Source: Smallanthus sonchifolius
Taxonomy: Eukaryota > Streptophyta > Magnoliopsida > Asterales > Asteraceae
Assembly (NCBI GenBank): GCA_023525975.1
Contig: CM042032.1
Location: 17,614,001-17,678,000 of the forward strand
DNA: 64,000 nt
Direction: 5' to 3'
Shown one piece after another: positions 33,215 to 44,148 of the stretch. The number at the start of each line of letters is the position of its first letter. Positions within the stretch are counted from its first letter, which is position 1. The notes under the pieces are model-generated. The model did no database searches and had not been told where the DNA came from. It saw only the letters and a list, made by a program, of their open reading frames with translations. The position numbers and the translations under genes were made by a program.

Positions 33215-33756
33215 TGTAGGTCCCTCGGGTGTGGCGGATCGTCACATGCAAGTGGGTCTACTAGTCGGACCGGGTGCGGAATACCCGTGACTAGGCAGAG
33301 AGTCAAACTAAACAAAGTAAACCGACAAGAGAAAACACTTTAAACGTTCTTTGTATTATAAACAGTTGAAGGTTACAGAGAGAAGCACTGAGATTACAAT
33401 TTACGTACTTGACTGCCTATGCCTGCGTACTTAACTTCTGTCAACCTATCCTATTTATACAAGACCTGATGCCTGCGTACTTAGCAAGTGCGCAGGGCAA
33501 AATGCTCTTGCGTACTTAGCAAGTACGCAAATGTATTCTTGCGTACTTGCTAAGTACGCAGGAGCTTTCTCCTGCGCACTTACAAGTGCGCAAAACACTT
33601 AGAGAATTTGGCAACATTCAATATGTAAAAGTAAATACAACTCGATAAACTAATACATAAAGAGTCTTACATACAAAGACAATTACAAACAAGAAAATAC
33701 AAACTAAGACTCTATCTATCTACCCAGAGTGTTTGTCACAGGAAAGTGCTTCAACA
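33215..33756 (-). repeat. 5' LTR of element D
   Basis: 542 bp, same length as the 3' LTR. The TATA box is at 33452-33460 (minus) and the GCGTACTT palindrome cluster at 33471-33593. The copies here are closer to perfect than in the 3' LTR (e.g. CTTGCGTACTTAGCAAGTAC). Confidence 0.95.
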
Positions 33757-35694
33757 GATTAGAAGACCCGGTGCGGCGCATTTAAGTGCGAGTGTGGTGC
33801 GCTACGAGTGCGGTTCAAGTTCGGAGAGACGTTTCAGCGAGGAACGAGCGTAGGAAACAACACGAGATGTACACTGGACCCGTACCTTAGATAAATGTTT
33901 ATGTGAATTATGTGATTGTGTGTTATGTGCTATATGTGGAACTAAGGTACAGGGAAATAAAAGAAGGTAATGGGGATTAGTCGAAACACTAAACAAGAAT
34001 AATGGAATAGCCATGGCGTATCTAAGGGGTGGTGGATAGGCTGCTGGTACTTCCTATATATAAACCTCTTTGATAATTTGTGGTGAAACCATTATGAACG
34101 TTTAGGGGTATAGACTAAAAGATAGTAACGAAAATATAGTAGACGAACGGGAGAACTTCCGATTCGTATGTAGTTATCTGATAAACGGAATGTTATGTCT
34201 AAGGAAAGAGTGGTGTATAAATCCCTCCTGGACCTGTCACTCTTTCCTGGGAACATCTCTGTTGGAGGTACTACTCTGGGAGGATAATCACCCCAAGTTT
34301 ACAATATATGATAAGTATAAATAAGGGAGGGCTTAATTCTAAATAAAGGAACATATGTGATGTATTATGGGGGTGGGTACGCCACTGGTACACCCTATAT
34401 ATAAACCTCTTTAATGCATCATAGAGACACCTTTAGGAGGAATTAGAGCAAGGATTGGATAAAAGTATGAGGAAGTCATGCTATCAAATAAATGATGAGA
34501 AATGCTTAATCTTAAGCAAAGGAGTATTCATGATATGTTAAAGGGGTGGTGGATACGCCGCTGGTACTTCCTATATATAAACCTTTTTAACATAACATGA
34601 CGAAACCTTTGTAAGGGATTAGAGCAAGAGTTAAGATAGAAGCATAAAGAGATCATGCCACAAAATTAGAATTAGATGGGAAAGCTTAATTCTAAGTAAA
34701 GGAGTATTTATGGGACGTTAAAGGGGTGGTGGATACGCCACTGGTACTTCCTATATGTAAACCTCTTTAACGTAACATGGAGAAACCTTTATATGGAATT
34801 AGAGCAGGGATGAATATGAAAGTATGACAAGAGGTCATGCTATATGTACGAATATGCAATGTGTGTTAAATGTGAATATCTGAACGCATGATAGATGATC
34901 ATGCTATATGTGTAAATATGAACGTATGATGGAAACGAGTCTAAGTCTTAAAATGGAATGTTGTTGGTACTTCCTATATATGTGTACTCACGAAATGTTA
35001 AAGTGGTGGTGGATATGTTGTTGGTACTTCCTATATATAAGCCTTTTTAATGCATCGTGGGGAAACCGTTACGGAGTTTTAAGGTGAGAACTGGTTGGGA
35101 ATAAATTGGGAGGCTGTGAGTCTGTGACACTCAAGATCCCAATGAAAAAAGATGTCAAGCCTACGAGGCGGATCTCAAGAATGAATGGAAAAAGGTGCCT
35201 AGTCTACGGGACGGAAGGGCCTTAAATATGAGAATGGAAAGGTGCCCAGTCTATAGGCGGAAGGACCTGGTAGAGGTGCCCCGTGTATAAGGCGGAAGGA
35301 CCTAACAGGAATGATAATAAAATATGCGAATGTCGTGACTGGAGGTACGTCCAGAGATGGTCACGGGGGCGCCGATAGCCTAGGAAACTTGAACAATAAT
35401 AAGAACCTAAAGGGTTCATGATAAAATGAACGATGCAGTGTACTTACTTAGCGTAAGCTAATTCAAAAACGTTTTCCAAACACTGCAGGTTAGGAGCATA
35501 TGGAATGAGGCTTCCTGAGGACGTGGCTGGTCGGAGTTGAAGAATCCCTATGTTACATATGTAATTTTTAATGTAAAGACAAAATTTATAATAAAATATA
35601 CCTTTATCACTTTAGTGATAAGGTTTGAAAAATCTGGGACTCGTCTTCTGAATTAAACTCTGATAAAAAAATAAATGAATAAGTAGGGTGTTTC
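33757..35694 (+). mobile_element. Gypsy LTR F, part 2, with tandem repeats
   Basis: Resumes after the GATTA duplication and ends near GGGTGTTTCA, a decayed form of the usual GGGTGTTACA. No primer site follows, so it is a solo or truncated LTR. Total LTR length with part 1 is about 2.6 kb. No ORF. Confidence 0.65.
34024..35066 (+). repeat. About 170-bp tandem repeat in LTR F
   Basis: Five or six diverged units each hold GGTGGTGGATACGCC, CTGGTACTTCCTATATATAA and ACCTCTTTAA, near 34024, 34370, 34545, 34725, 34965 and 35000. Further short repeats with GGCGGAAGGACC follow at 35140-35310. Confidence 0.8.
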
Positions 35695-36934
35695 AAGTGT
35701 TGTTAGGAAGACATCCTGGTTGTCTTTTTTATAGAAGTTTTGCAATATGTCCTAGTTGTACTACAATGGATCGGAGAGTTGCTTTCTGTGTCCTGAACTC
35801 AGCTTCGTGAAGACTAAACTTTTCCTCATATTGTTTGTGACGAGCATCTGCAAAGAGAGCTTGACTTTCAACTGTAGATATCAACTTAGTTACCACGTTC
35901 TCCAAACTTAACCCATTACTTGGCTTCTTAGTTCATTGAAATTGTTGGCGAGGCTAGTAGTTTTGAGCTTGTCTTTGTTGAAACTGTTGTTATTATCCGA
36001 AACCAAATTTTCCTTGGTTGTTGTTATCCTTCCAACTGAAATTCGGATGGTTCCTCCATCTAGGATTGTAGGTGTTGTTGTAGGGGTTATTTTGCGGGTG
36101 GTTTGTTCCGATGAAGTTAACTTGATCCGCATTGGTAGTGATGCCTTTTTCTTCAGTAATCTCAGTTATTGCTTTGCCCTTGCTATGTTGATTGAGTAAA
36201 GTGGTGTGGGCGTCTACTTGAGCATAAAGTGAAGTGACAGTATCGACAAAATGAACACCTAGCCTGGCTCCCCTATTACTTCTTGGATTATACCATTGAT
36301 AGTTGTTCATGGCTATTTCCTCAATTAGGTTGTAGGCTTCTTCTGGCCTCTTGTTTCCAAAAATACCACCTACAGTAGCGTCGAGCGTCAGACGAGCTTG
36401 ATTGTGCAACCCATTGTAGAATGATGATACTTGTAACCAAACTTCCAGCCCATGGTGAGGATATTTACTCAACATGTCCTTAAAACGTTCCCACGCCTCA
36501 TATAGTGATTCACCATCTTCCTGCGTGAAAGTGGTAATATCATTTCTCAATTTAGCAGTTTTTGCTGGCGGGAAGTATTTTGACAGGACTTTCTAAGCAA
36601 GATCATCCCATGTAGTGATTGACCCGATAGGAAGAGAGTTTAGCCATGCCTTAGCTTGTTCCCTTAAGGAGAAGGGAAACATTCGGAGGCGAATTGCGTC
36701 ATTCGAGACCCCGTTCAGTTTGAAAGTGTAACAAATTTCAAGGAAATTTGCAATGTGGGCATGTGGATCTTCATCTGGTAATCCATTGAAAGTGCATGAT
36801 CATTGGATCATGTGAATGACATGCGATTTGATCTCGAAGTTGTTAGCGTTAACCGTTGGCCTTGTGATACTAGACCCCAAAGCTTCTAGTGACGGTCTTG
36901 CAAAGTCGGAAATAGAGAGATTTTCTACGGCCAT
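35695..36934 (-). pseudogene. gag: Athila-type gag of element E, broken and truncated
   Basis: Opens MAVENLSISDFARPSLEALG at 36934. It has the retrotransposon gag signature (IRLRMFPFSLREQAKAWLNS, SKYFPPAKTAKLRNDITTF, GESLYEAWERFKDMLSKYPH, FYNGLHNQARLTLDATVGG, EEAYNLIEEIAMNNYQW) and a late ATLRSIVVQLGHIAKL stretch typical of Athila gag. In-frame stops are near 36806 (TGA) and 36595 (TAG), and the frame shifts near 36000. It ends abruptly at the boundary with LTR F, and no protease or pol follows. The shift and stops place it as long inactive. Confidence 0.88.
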
Positions 36935-37114
36935 TTTTCTAGCATGGTTTTCTCGTATTCGGCGGTGAAAGAATCTTTCGGGCTCTGCTAAAGGTTGATA
37001 TAAACCAGTAGTGGAGCTATCGATTATACACTACCTGTAACAAAACGTAACAGAAAACAGATGGAAAATGATAAGGCTAATCCGTTAACTTGAATTTTTC
37101 TTGAAATCACCATG

Positions 37115-37132
37115 TCCCGGTCAACGGCGCCA
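37115..37132 (-). other. Primer-binding site of element E (tRNA-Asp type)
   Basis: Minus strand TGGCGCCGTTGACCGGGA, six bases from the LTR end; close to the TGGCGCCGTTGCCGGGGA used by Athila and related elements. Confidence 0.88.
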
Positions 37133-38331
37133 AAAATTTGATGTGTTTGTGTTTGATATAGTAAATATTATATAATAATATTTAGAGATTTTGGTTTCAC
37201 GAGATCAGTTTTTAAATTTATAAAATGATAAATACTCAAACATAAAACATACACAATAGGAAAGTGTACCTATTGCAGCGTAATATAGTTTAGGTAAGAA
37301 CCAAGTATCGAACCAATGGACACAGTCGAGTTCCAATACTCAACTTTTGTTACCGTTTAGCAGGTTTAATTAGCGAGTGAGTTTTGTGTGCTTGTGAAGT
37401 AGAAAACTAAATGATAGAAAAGTAAATGACGGTAAAGAAAATAACATAAAAGTAAAACGTGCGTGACGTGTGTAACATGAAGGTAAATAATAGAATAGCA
37501 AATAGCAGGAAAGTAAATATCTTGGAAATGATCAGGTCATGAAGAGTATTGCTTTGGGCTTTGAATCCGCTTGGTATATGATAATGTTAAGTTGACTAAT
37601 CCACTGGTATGACTAATACAGATGTGTGACCCGGGTCACCGCTAGAGCCTCGTCCTCACGACATTTGGTTCACGAATTATAATCTTTAATGATAAAATGG
37701 TAGGACTCCCAGCTAGGGACATCGTTACCCTCAACTCTTTGGTATTATCTCCGAGTTGGTTTAGGACATCAAACTTAAGTGCTTAGTTATTATTATTAAA
37801 AGAGTAATTAGACTTTATTCACCGGGAGGCGGTGTAACAATCGGACCAGGTATAAAGACGTACCGTTCCCAACATGACTTCACTAGTTATTGGTCTCATA
37901 ACATGTTCGTATAAAGACGTACACCCTTATTAATATTAGCCAAGCCTTGGCTAATCAAGATCCACTTGTGTAAAGACGTACAAGCATCAAGAGAAGTTTG
38001 ATTAAAAAGGTTTTACGGTCTTACGCTTTAAAATCAAGAACACTCACAACTGTAAAGACAAGTTTAGATAATAATAAAAGGTGGTTTTAAGAGAGAATAA
38101 TTAAAGACATAAACATACAACTAGATTAATACGTTAAACTTTAACATACGCCAAACTTCATCTTCACCCTAGCAATACAAAGAGTTTAGCCACGAATAGC
38201 CATACTAACTAGCGTAATGCTGAGTTTCGCAGGCTCCCCTATTGCTCAACAAAAAAGAGGAGCCTCTCTACTATAACTACGAGAATACTCTCTCTGGATA
38301 GTGTTTCTTTGTAATGAAGAACCCAAGCCTC

Positions 38332-38340
38332 CTATTTATA
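38332..38340 (-). promoter_or_regulatory. TATA box of the E 5' LTR
   Basis: TATAAATAG on the minus strand within CCTATAAATAGG. The GC-rich inverted repeats start about 20 bp upstream. Confidence 0.6.
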
Positions 38341-38358
38341 GGCCTCAGAATGAGCAAT

Positions 38359-38457
38359 ACACGGCCGTGCATTGGATTGCACGGGCGTGCTATGGTACAA
38401 ATTGTAGTGTACTGGGAGCCATGGGGAGCAAGGAGGGCTAATGCACGCCCGTTCATT
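38359..38457. repeat. GCACG/CGTGC inverted repeats upstream of the E TATA box
   Basis: Three sites: CACGGCCGTGCA (38361), TGCACGGGCGTGC (38378) and ATGCACGCCCGT (38441). They differ in sequence from the copia palindromes but hold the same place relative to TATA. Confidence 0.75.
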
Positions 38458-38721
38458 GCCTCCCTGCTGCCCAGTTTTGTCTTTTAGCTGCTGGTTGACT
38501 CTTGGTTGACCAATTTTGACTTCTTGGGGGTCAAAGCTCGGGAATGATCCTTCTAGAAGCTTGGTTTCTTGGTGTTTTTGATAGATTTCATCTTGATTTA
38601 TATTTAGGACACTGAACAACTTGCAATTACAAAATATAAACGTTTTAAGTATCAACTGCATGGTTATTATTCAAATAGTTATTATTATGTATGCAAAACA
38701 TGTATAAATGATGACATATCA

Positions 38722-39580
38722 TAAGTCCGTAGCTAATAGTTATTAAATGTGTTGTTACAGGGGACTTTATGGGCCCTACGTGTGTTCACTCATGCAAACA
38801 TAAAGGTCGGATCTTGTTTTCTTGTTATCATATAAAAATAGTTGTAAGTATGTTCTTATCCCAAAGTGTACAAAATAGTAAAAAGGGGCTGTGAAACTCA
38901 CCTTTTGAGTTATCAGTGCGAGAATGCTAGCATAAGCCGATGTAAGTGTGAGATCGTCCTAACCGTGACCTAATCAGTTATGGTTTTTTTAGGACCCATG
39001 ATATGTTGTCAACACACAAGTTAGTGGTTTGATAGGTATTTACCTTAAACCATATTATTAACGTAACCCTCGTTTATCGGAATTTCCATAATTTTAAGTC
39101 ATCCATGCGTCGTTCTTTTGATTAAACCAATGAAATCGTTAAGTCACGAAATTTTATACCAAGATAACTATATGCCTTAGGGTTACAAAGATGTATTAAT
39201 CAACATTTTATGACATGTCTAGGTATTTTTAAATATTTTTTTGGACATAAGGGTACAACAGTGATTGTTTCTGGAGTGTCTTAGGAATTTCTTTTAGTTG
39301 ACTGGCCAAAACTCATTTCCATGATTCAATTCTCTACTCAAAAATTCTAACTTTGGAAAGTGGAATCAAGTTATTTGGAATTTTTATGACCAAGTTATGA
39401 CTCCTACAAGTGAGACTAAAATTATGCTGAAAAAGGCAGATTTGACACCTTTTCTTGCATGACCACTTTGGGGTACCAAAACTCAATGATATCTCATGAA
39501 ACCACTTGGTTTAGATTCTAGACTCTTTGTACTTAGTTTTTGACTAAAAATTAGACAAGTTTGGATGAGTATAGACTGAA
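38722..39580 (-). mobile_element. Gypsy LTR J, part 2
   Basis: Resumes after TAAGT and includes ...AACTCACCTTTTGAGTTATC, resembling AACTCACCTGATAGGCGGG in the LTR of B. It fades into LTR K near 39580; the exact border is not visible. No ORF. Confidence 0.55.
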
Positions 39581-39607
39581 TTTGTTTGGGTTTTTAAGTG
39601 TTTTGTA

Positions 39608-39692
39608 ATAGGCGAACTGGTTTGAATGTTTTGTATTAGGGGAACTTAAGAAGTTCGCCTAGGCTAGTTTTGGCAAACTTGATAAGTTCACC
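39608..39692. repeat. GCGAACTT palindromes in LTR K
   Basis: Three diverged copies, the best being GGGAACTTAAGAAGTTCGCC at 39642 onwards and CAAACTTGATAAGTTCACC. This is the same motif type as upstream of ORF3 in element M. Confidence 0.8.
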
Positions 39693-39710
39693 TGTAGGTT
39701 AGTAGTTAAC

Positions 39711-39719
39711 TATAAATAG
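39711..39719 (+). promoter_or_regulatory. TATA box of LTR K
   Basis: TATAAATAG about 20 bp after the last palindrome. Confidence 0.6.
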
Positions 39720-40021
39720 TCGTTTTCAGTATTGAGTCTGCATGCGTTCTAATTCAGTATTGTAAACAGTGTTTGATAGTGAAATACAAAAGAGAGTTAT
39801 TTACTACTATTTTTGATTGTTGTGTTGCTACACATGCACGTAGATCATGGATTCCGCACGTCATCTACGTGTTATACCGCGAGTCTAGAGATTCGTAGTA
39901 CACCCCAGGGACCTATAGTTATCATCACTTATGTCTAAATCAACATACGGAAAGACTAAAGAAAAAATCAATACCACTAATAGATCACAAAATCCCAGAT
40001 ATAAATTTCACACGTAAACGT

Positions 40022-40498
40022 CTAATCAATCACAACGTCAAATACTACTCTGAATCCCTTGTCACAACCGTCACAGCAATCATTGAACATGTCGAAGTTG
40101 TTTCCCAATTTCTCCTCCTCGTCCGCCTCTTCCTCTAGCCATCCGTTTCCTTGTCCTGAATCGCACTTCGGAGGCTGATATCTAACTGCAAACGTGTTTC
40201 TTCCCCTCCAACTGCTCCTCCTGTAGATGGATGCATGACGCTTTCCCTTATAAGCCGCTTCAAATGTCCCGGGGGCATTTGGCGCCGGAACCTCCAAGAT
40301 CACTCCCTGTGCTGGCAAATCTCGCTAAATTCTCGCCGCTGATGGTTGTACCATCACGAGAGTAGGTGATGTGATATCCTCACGTGCTCCCCTAATAGTA
40401 TCTGCAGCAACAACAGCTGCAACTCTAGCTCGACGCTCCGCCTGTCTCCTAGCAAGAGCCCCACATCTGATCTACCTCATATGGTTCGTCTTAGCCAT
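40022..40498 (-). pseudogene. Start of an internal ORF of gypsy element I, truncated
   Basis: Begins MAKTNHMR at 40498, about 490 bp inside the primer site, where gag should start. The frame runs 159 codons with two TAG stops (after MAKTNHMR and after PSAARI) and ends at 40022. It has an Arg/Ala-rich start (ALARRQAERRARVAAVVAAD) and an acidic, Cys-rich end. No gag signature is visible, so the gag call rests on position only. About 100 bp of unassigned sequence separates it from LTR K. Confidence 0.4.
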
Positions 40499-40983
40499 CT
40501 AATCCTACACAAGATAGAACATTTATGTGGTTATTATAGGCAAAAAATTCAGAATGTAAGAGTAACAATAGACTACCAAATCACAGTGATCAAATGTGAT
40601 CGGTTGTCCACGTCGCTACTTAGATTCTAAACGTTTCTCATCATACTTACACTAGATTTTTACCTTACACACAATGGAGACACATGCCTCCCACACAATC
40701 CACACAAACACCAAACACTAACTACCACGTAGTTACACGTAATATAATCTCCACAATCACACAACTTCACATAAAATAATCCCACACGGAAACACCTAGT
40801 CATATAATCACACCCAACACCTTCACACCGTGTAACACTACATAAGTGAAACTCTAAGAAACAAATCAATTCAAATGACGTACCTCTTGGCTCGCGGTTA
40901 CTCGTGGTGGCATTCATTTACTTTCGTCCCATTTGCGGTTTAAGTTTAGGTATTTGAAAACACCGAATTTCTGTTAAACCACG

Positions 40984-40995
40984 GCTCTGATACCA
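40984..40995 (-). other. Primer-binding site of element I (tRNA-iMet)
   Basis: Plus-strand GCTCTGATACCA three bases from the LTR start TGTAAGGCCCCC, the same arrangement as in element B. Confidence 0.88.
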
Positions 40996-40998
40996 ACT

Positions 40999-42190
40999 TG
41001 TAAGGCCCCCAAACCAAGCACCCTATAGTTGGTTCTCATCACAGTGCACCATTTTAAAAACTCTTTAACTCTTGTTTAGAACATATATAACGAAAGTCTT
41101 TTCTCAAATCAGTATTTGTATTTTAAAACCATTATTACATTCACCTAACCTTACGAATGCATAAACACCAACTCATGTAGCACCGCTCCCAAGCCATGAT
41201 ACGTCATCACCCAAGCTCACCTGCAAAACAATCTAACGTACATACAAAGTCAGCTACGCTGAGTGAGTTCTAATAGTTTATTTTAAACAGCAATCAACTA
41301 GCCACAAATATCATTTACATCGACTCAGGACTTTCTGGTCCTAATAAAAACGGTTTGTCGTTTATTAGCATAAAAGTAACCCATGTCACCGACCAATTCC
41401 CATTAGGGTCCACCACCCCAGACTCATCCCATATCTATAACCCAGTAAGTCTCATCGACATTGATCGAGCTCACTACACTACTAACTCGTAATATATCAC
41501 ACGTATCAACCCGAAGTCCGGTTAACACAACCAACCCCTACACACCGCTCTGACAACCCTTAACCAAGACTCTCACAAGGTCAACTGACACAACAGTTAT
41601 AAACAGACATCATCCCGATACAACAGTCAATCTAATGCTCAACATCAAAGCAAAAACATCACAACATAATGAATATCAATTAACACTTGCATGCAATTAA
41701 ATCAAACATAAATGCACATAATAATTACCTTCGAAGGATTTACCGGTCTCGTCACCACTGCTCTCGTTAGGGTATTCATCATACTCCGAGCTTCCCACTG
41801 GATTTCATCACTGCCCCCGAAGGGCATTGTCACCAACAGTGACTACCCGAAGGACCTCGTCCATCACATCATCGTTTGCCGTATTACAAGGACAACAACA
41901 TAAGCACCCAAAACAACAAGCAAGTAACACATAACAGCACAAAAGTATATATTATGACTCGTTACCTAAGCACGAACCACGTATATGTTCTCATGATAAC
42001 ACATCCTAGATGTACCCTCAAAACGTCTAAAGTCATTACCTGACTTATCCTGAATAAGTCATTACACAATACCCAAGCATCATACCGACTTCTAGCCCAC
42101 ACGACCTAAAGACATCACGTAGACCCTTAAGCTCAGTATATAATTTTTAACTTGTAAAACTCTTCAGGTTTAACCAAAACTCGTAACACG
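40999..42190 (-). repeat. 5' LTR of gypsy element I (right border uncertain)
   Basis: Starts TGTAAGGCCCCCAAACC and has the ...AAAGTCAGCTACGCTGAGTGAGTTCTA... block, homologous to AAAGTCAGCTAACGCTGGTGAGTTCTA in the LTR of B. Related to but distinct from B. The right end could not be fixed; sequence character changes near 42190-42230. Short ORFs in it look fortuitous. Confidence 0.6.
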
Positions 42191-43746
42191 TTTTTTTTAA
42201 TCCGAGTTAATACATGGTTGGCACACTATCTTTGAAGAAATTATGCATATGTACTGAGATGGAATAGAAAAAAAGGGGAAGCGCTCTAGGGTCGTTGAAG
42301 GTTTACTCTCACCTTTCTCAAGCGGGACTTTCTGCCGCTGACGAACCACCGAAAACCACCTTCAAAATCAGCTCCTTCATTGTTGATTCCACCACCAAAC
42401 CCAGCTCATTCGTTGCTGTATAATCGCCACCATCTGCAGTTGATCGGATTGTTGCTGTCCTGTTCCGTTCCGTGTGACTCAGGTAACCGAAATCATATTA
42501 TTTTCTTTTGATCCATTTGACCTTGAAGTCTTAGTTTGTGTTTACTGATCGTTCGGGTGACGTCGCAGCCCCATCATACACCCGTGTTCCTCTACTGCTG
42601 CTCACTCTGAATTGTTCCTGTTTTATTATTTGCAAGCACGAAATCGTGGAATTCTGACCCGTCTCGTTTAGTGATTAAGGTAAGCACTTTGATCCTCTCA
42701 GTTCTGTTATGGTTGAATTACTATATGGATGTAATCGTTGACTTGTTCCGGCGACCCGAAACTTTGATTTTAAGAAAATTTGGACGAAGGAAATTACATC
42801 CGTGTCTTTGGTTAAACTCCTAATGATAATCATAAACACCTATTTTTTTTAGCCAACTAGTCGATTCACAAACCCCCTTTCATCGACTTCTTTTTTTTTT
42901 ATATATTTTCTGTTTATCGGGTCAATCACACACACACGTGATTGGAAGCTTTGAACATGTATTAAACTGGTAATTTAGGAAAACGCTTTTTAGTTATTTT
43001 CTACAAAATTGAAGTTTACTAATAAGGAGATGACTACAAAACACCCTATACTTTTGAATATATATATATATATATATATATAAATATATATAACTAAATT
43101 TGTGAGTAGGGAACTCATATAAATGTAAAAGATCAATACATGATTATATCATGTGCACCTATAAGTGTCATACTTATTAATTTAAAAAAGTTATATACTG
43201 CTATATTTTGGAAGGCACCACCACTTTTGACTTAATTGAAAGAATTCTTCTTATATTGGAAAATCTTACACATTAAACAATAATTTTTTTATTTTTTTTA
43301 TATTGAAAAATCTTACACATTGAACAATAACTTTTTTATTTATTTTTTTTTTTAATTTCTGTTCATTTTTTTTGTTTCAACCTCGTACTTTTGTTTTTCT
43401 GTAATAACTTTCGCTTATTTACTTTTTTTTAAAACGGACTGTACGGCTTTCTTTAGTTTTTTTTGTTTCCGGTATTAGTATTATCGGAGCCGGTATTGGT
43501 AATTGTTTTTTTTAAAACGGAGTTAAATAGAGTTTTTATTTTGTATCGTAAGGCATAGCGGACGCCAGGTTATAAGCGAATAACACCGTTGCAGTTATTG
43601 GTATTATCGGAGCCGGTATTGGTATTGACTTTTATGCTTTCGACGAGTCAAAAATAACATCATTGTTGGTTTTGGTATTATCGGAATGAGTATCGGTATA
43701 CGCTTCTATGGTTTTTGACAGTCTGCATTACGCGGGAAAAAACGAC
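42191..43746 (+). other. Unassigned stretch, possibly the body of a Helitron
   Basis: Positions 42230-42480 are pyrimidine-rich and 5'-UTR-like and end at a donor-like CAG/GTAACC; another donor-like AAG/GTAAGC is at about 42678. A TA run lies at 43058-43092. Positions 43470-43700 hold three copies of GGTATTATCGGAGCCGGTAT or close variants. No ORF of note. The stretch ends at the insertion site of G, and a Helitron-like 3' end lies just beyond G, so part of this may be that Helitron. Confidence 0.35.
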
Positions 43747-44104
43747 TGTAGAGTCTTATTTTTTTTATAAGTTGTTGTTATCAATATACTTCTTTTGAAC
43801 AATGTTTAGTTAAGTTTTGATTTCTTGTAATTTCATTTTATGTAATTTCCTGTTTTATTTTTAAGTCTGGGCCATCAAAACTGTCTAGTTTCGATTGAGG
43901 TTTATTCAATCGAAACTAGTAGTTTCGATAGATGGGAAGTTTCGATAGGTTGTTTCACATTAGTTTCGGTAAGCATAGTTTCGAGCCTGTCAACTTACTA
44001 TAAATAGCCTAGTTTGAGAATGTTTAGGGCGTGAGTAGCAGTTGTAACCCTGAATTTTCTGTTTCACTGTTCTTGAAAAATCAATACAATCTGCATTTGT
44101 TTAA
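43747..44104 (+). repeat. 5' LTR of element G, truncated
   Basis: Matches the first 380 bp of the other LTR up to CTGCATTTGTTTA, then diverges. Contains palindromes 43886-43985 and TATA box 43999-44007. A segment of about 24 bp between two palindromes, present in the 3' LTR, is missing here. Confidence 0.88.
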
Positions 44105-44148
44105 AAAAAACTACAATATTCTTCTACTTCATCCAACAAAACTACAAT

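Larger units (their letters stand above)
20067..33756 (-). mobile_element. SIRE-like Ty1/copia element D with a third ORF
   Basis: Two 542-bp LTRs bound a 12.6-kb interior in minus orientation. GATTA at 20062-20066 and 33757-33761 is a perfect target duplication. The primer site is tRNA-iMet type and the purine tract is the AAGGGGGAGTT typical of SIRE/Maximus elements. The order is gag, protease, integrase, RT, RNase H, a 2.3-kb spacer, ORF3, LTR. All ORFs carry stops. By eye the LTRs differ at about 15 positions (near 3%), so D is older than B but recognisably recent. Confidence 0.95.
19095..38721 (-). mobile_element. Athila-like gypsy element E, deleted and multiply invaded
   Basis: The outer ends TGATGTGTTTG (19095) and CATATCA (38721) are bounded by a perfect TAAGT duplication. 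The right end is a full LTR with an adjacent tRNA-Asp-type primer site and an Athila-type gag. The left end keeps only the terminal 295 bp of the other LTR, which matches 37139-37435. Pol and everything else between gag and that LTR end are missing; instead the gypsy LTR F lies there, and it contains copia element D. Confidence 0.9.
37139..38721 (-). repeat. 5' LTR of element E
   Basis: 1583 bp from TGATGTG to CATATCA, an inverted terminal pair. In minus sense the promoter has TATA at 38340-38332 with an inverted-repeat cluster upstream. The rest has no ORF of note. Confidence 0.9.
39580..39917 (+). mobile_element. SIRE-like LTR remnant K
   Basis: Ends AGGGACCTATA, matching the GGGACCTACA end of other SIRE-like LTRs here. 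Palindromes of the GCGAACTT/AAGTTCGCC type occur at 39608-39692, directly upstream of TATA at 39711-39719. The left border is approximate, and no target duplication was found, so this may be a truncated or solo LTR. Confidence 0.6.

Noticed and set aside
39405..39922. Target duplication GTTAT for LTR K
   Set aside because: A GTTAT word occurs upstream but is not followed by a convincing LTR start.
42230..42690. A real host gene's first exon
   Set aside because: Only 5'-UTR-like composition and two donor-like sites are visible, with no coding exon. Kept as an unassigned stretch.
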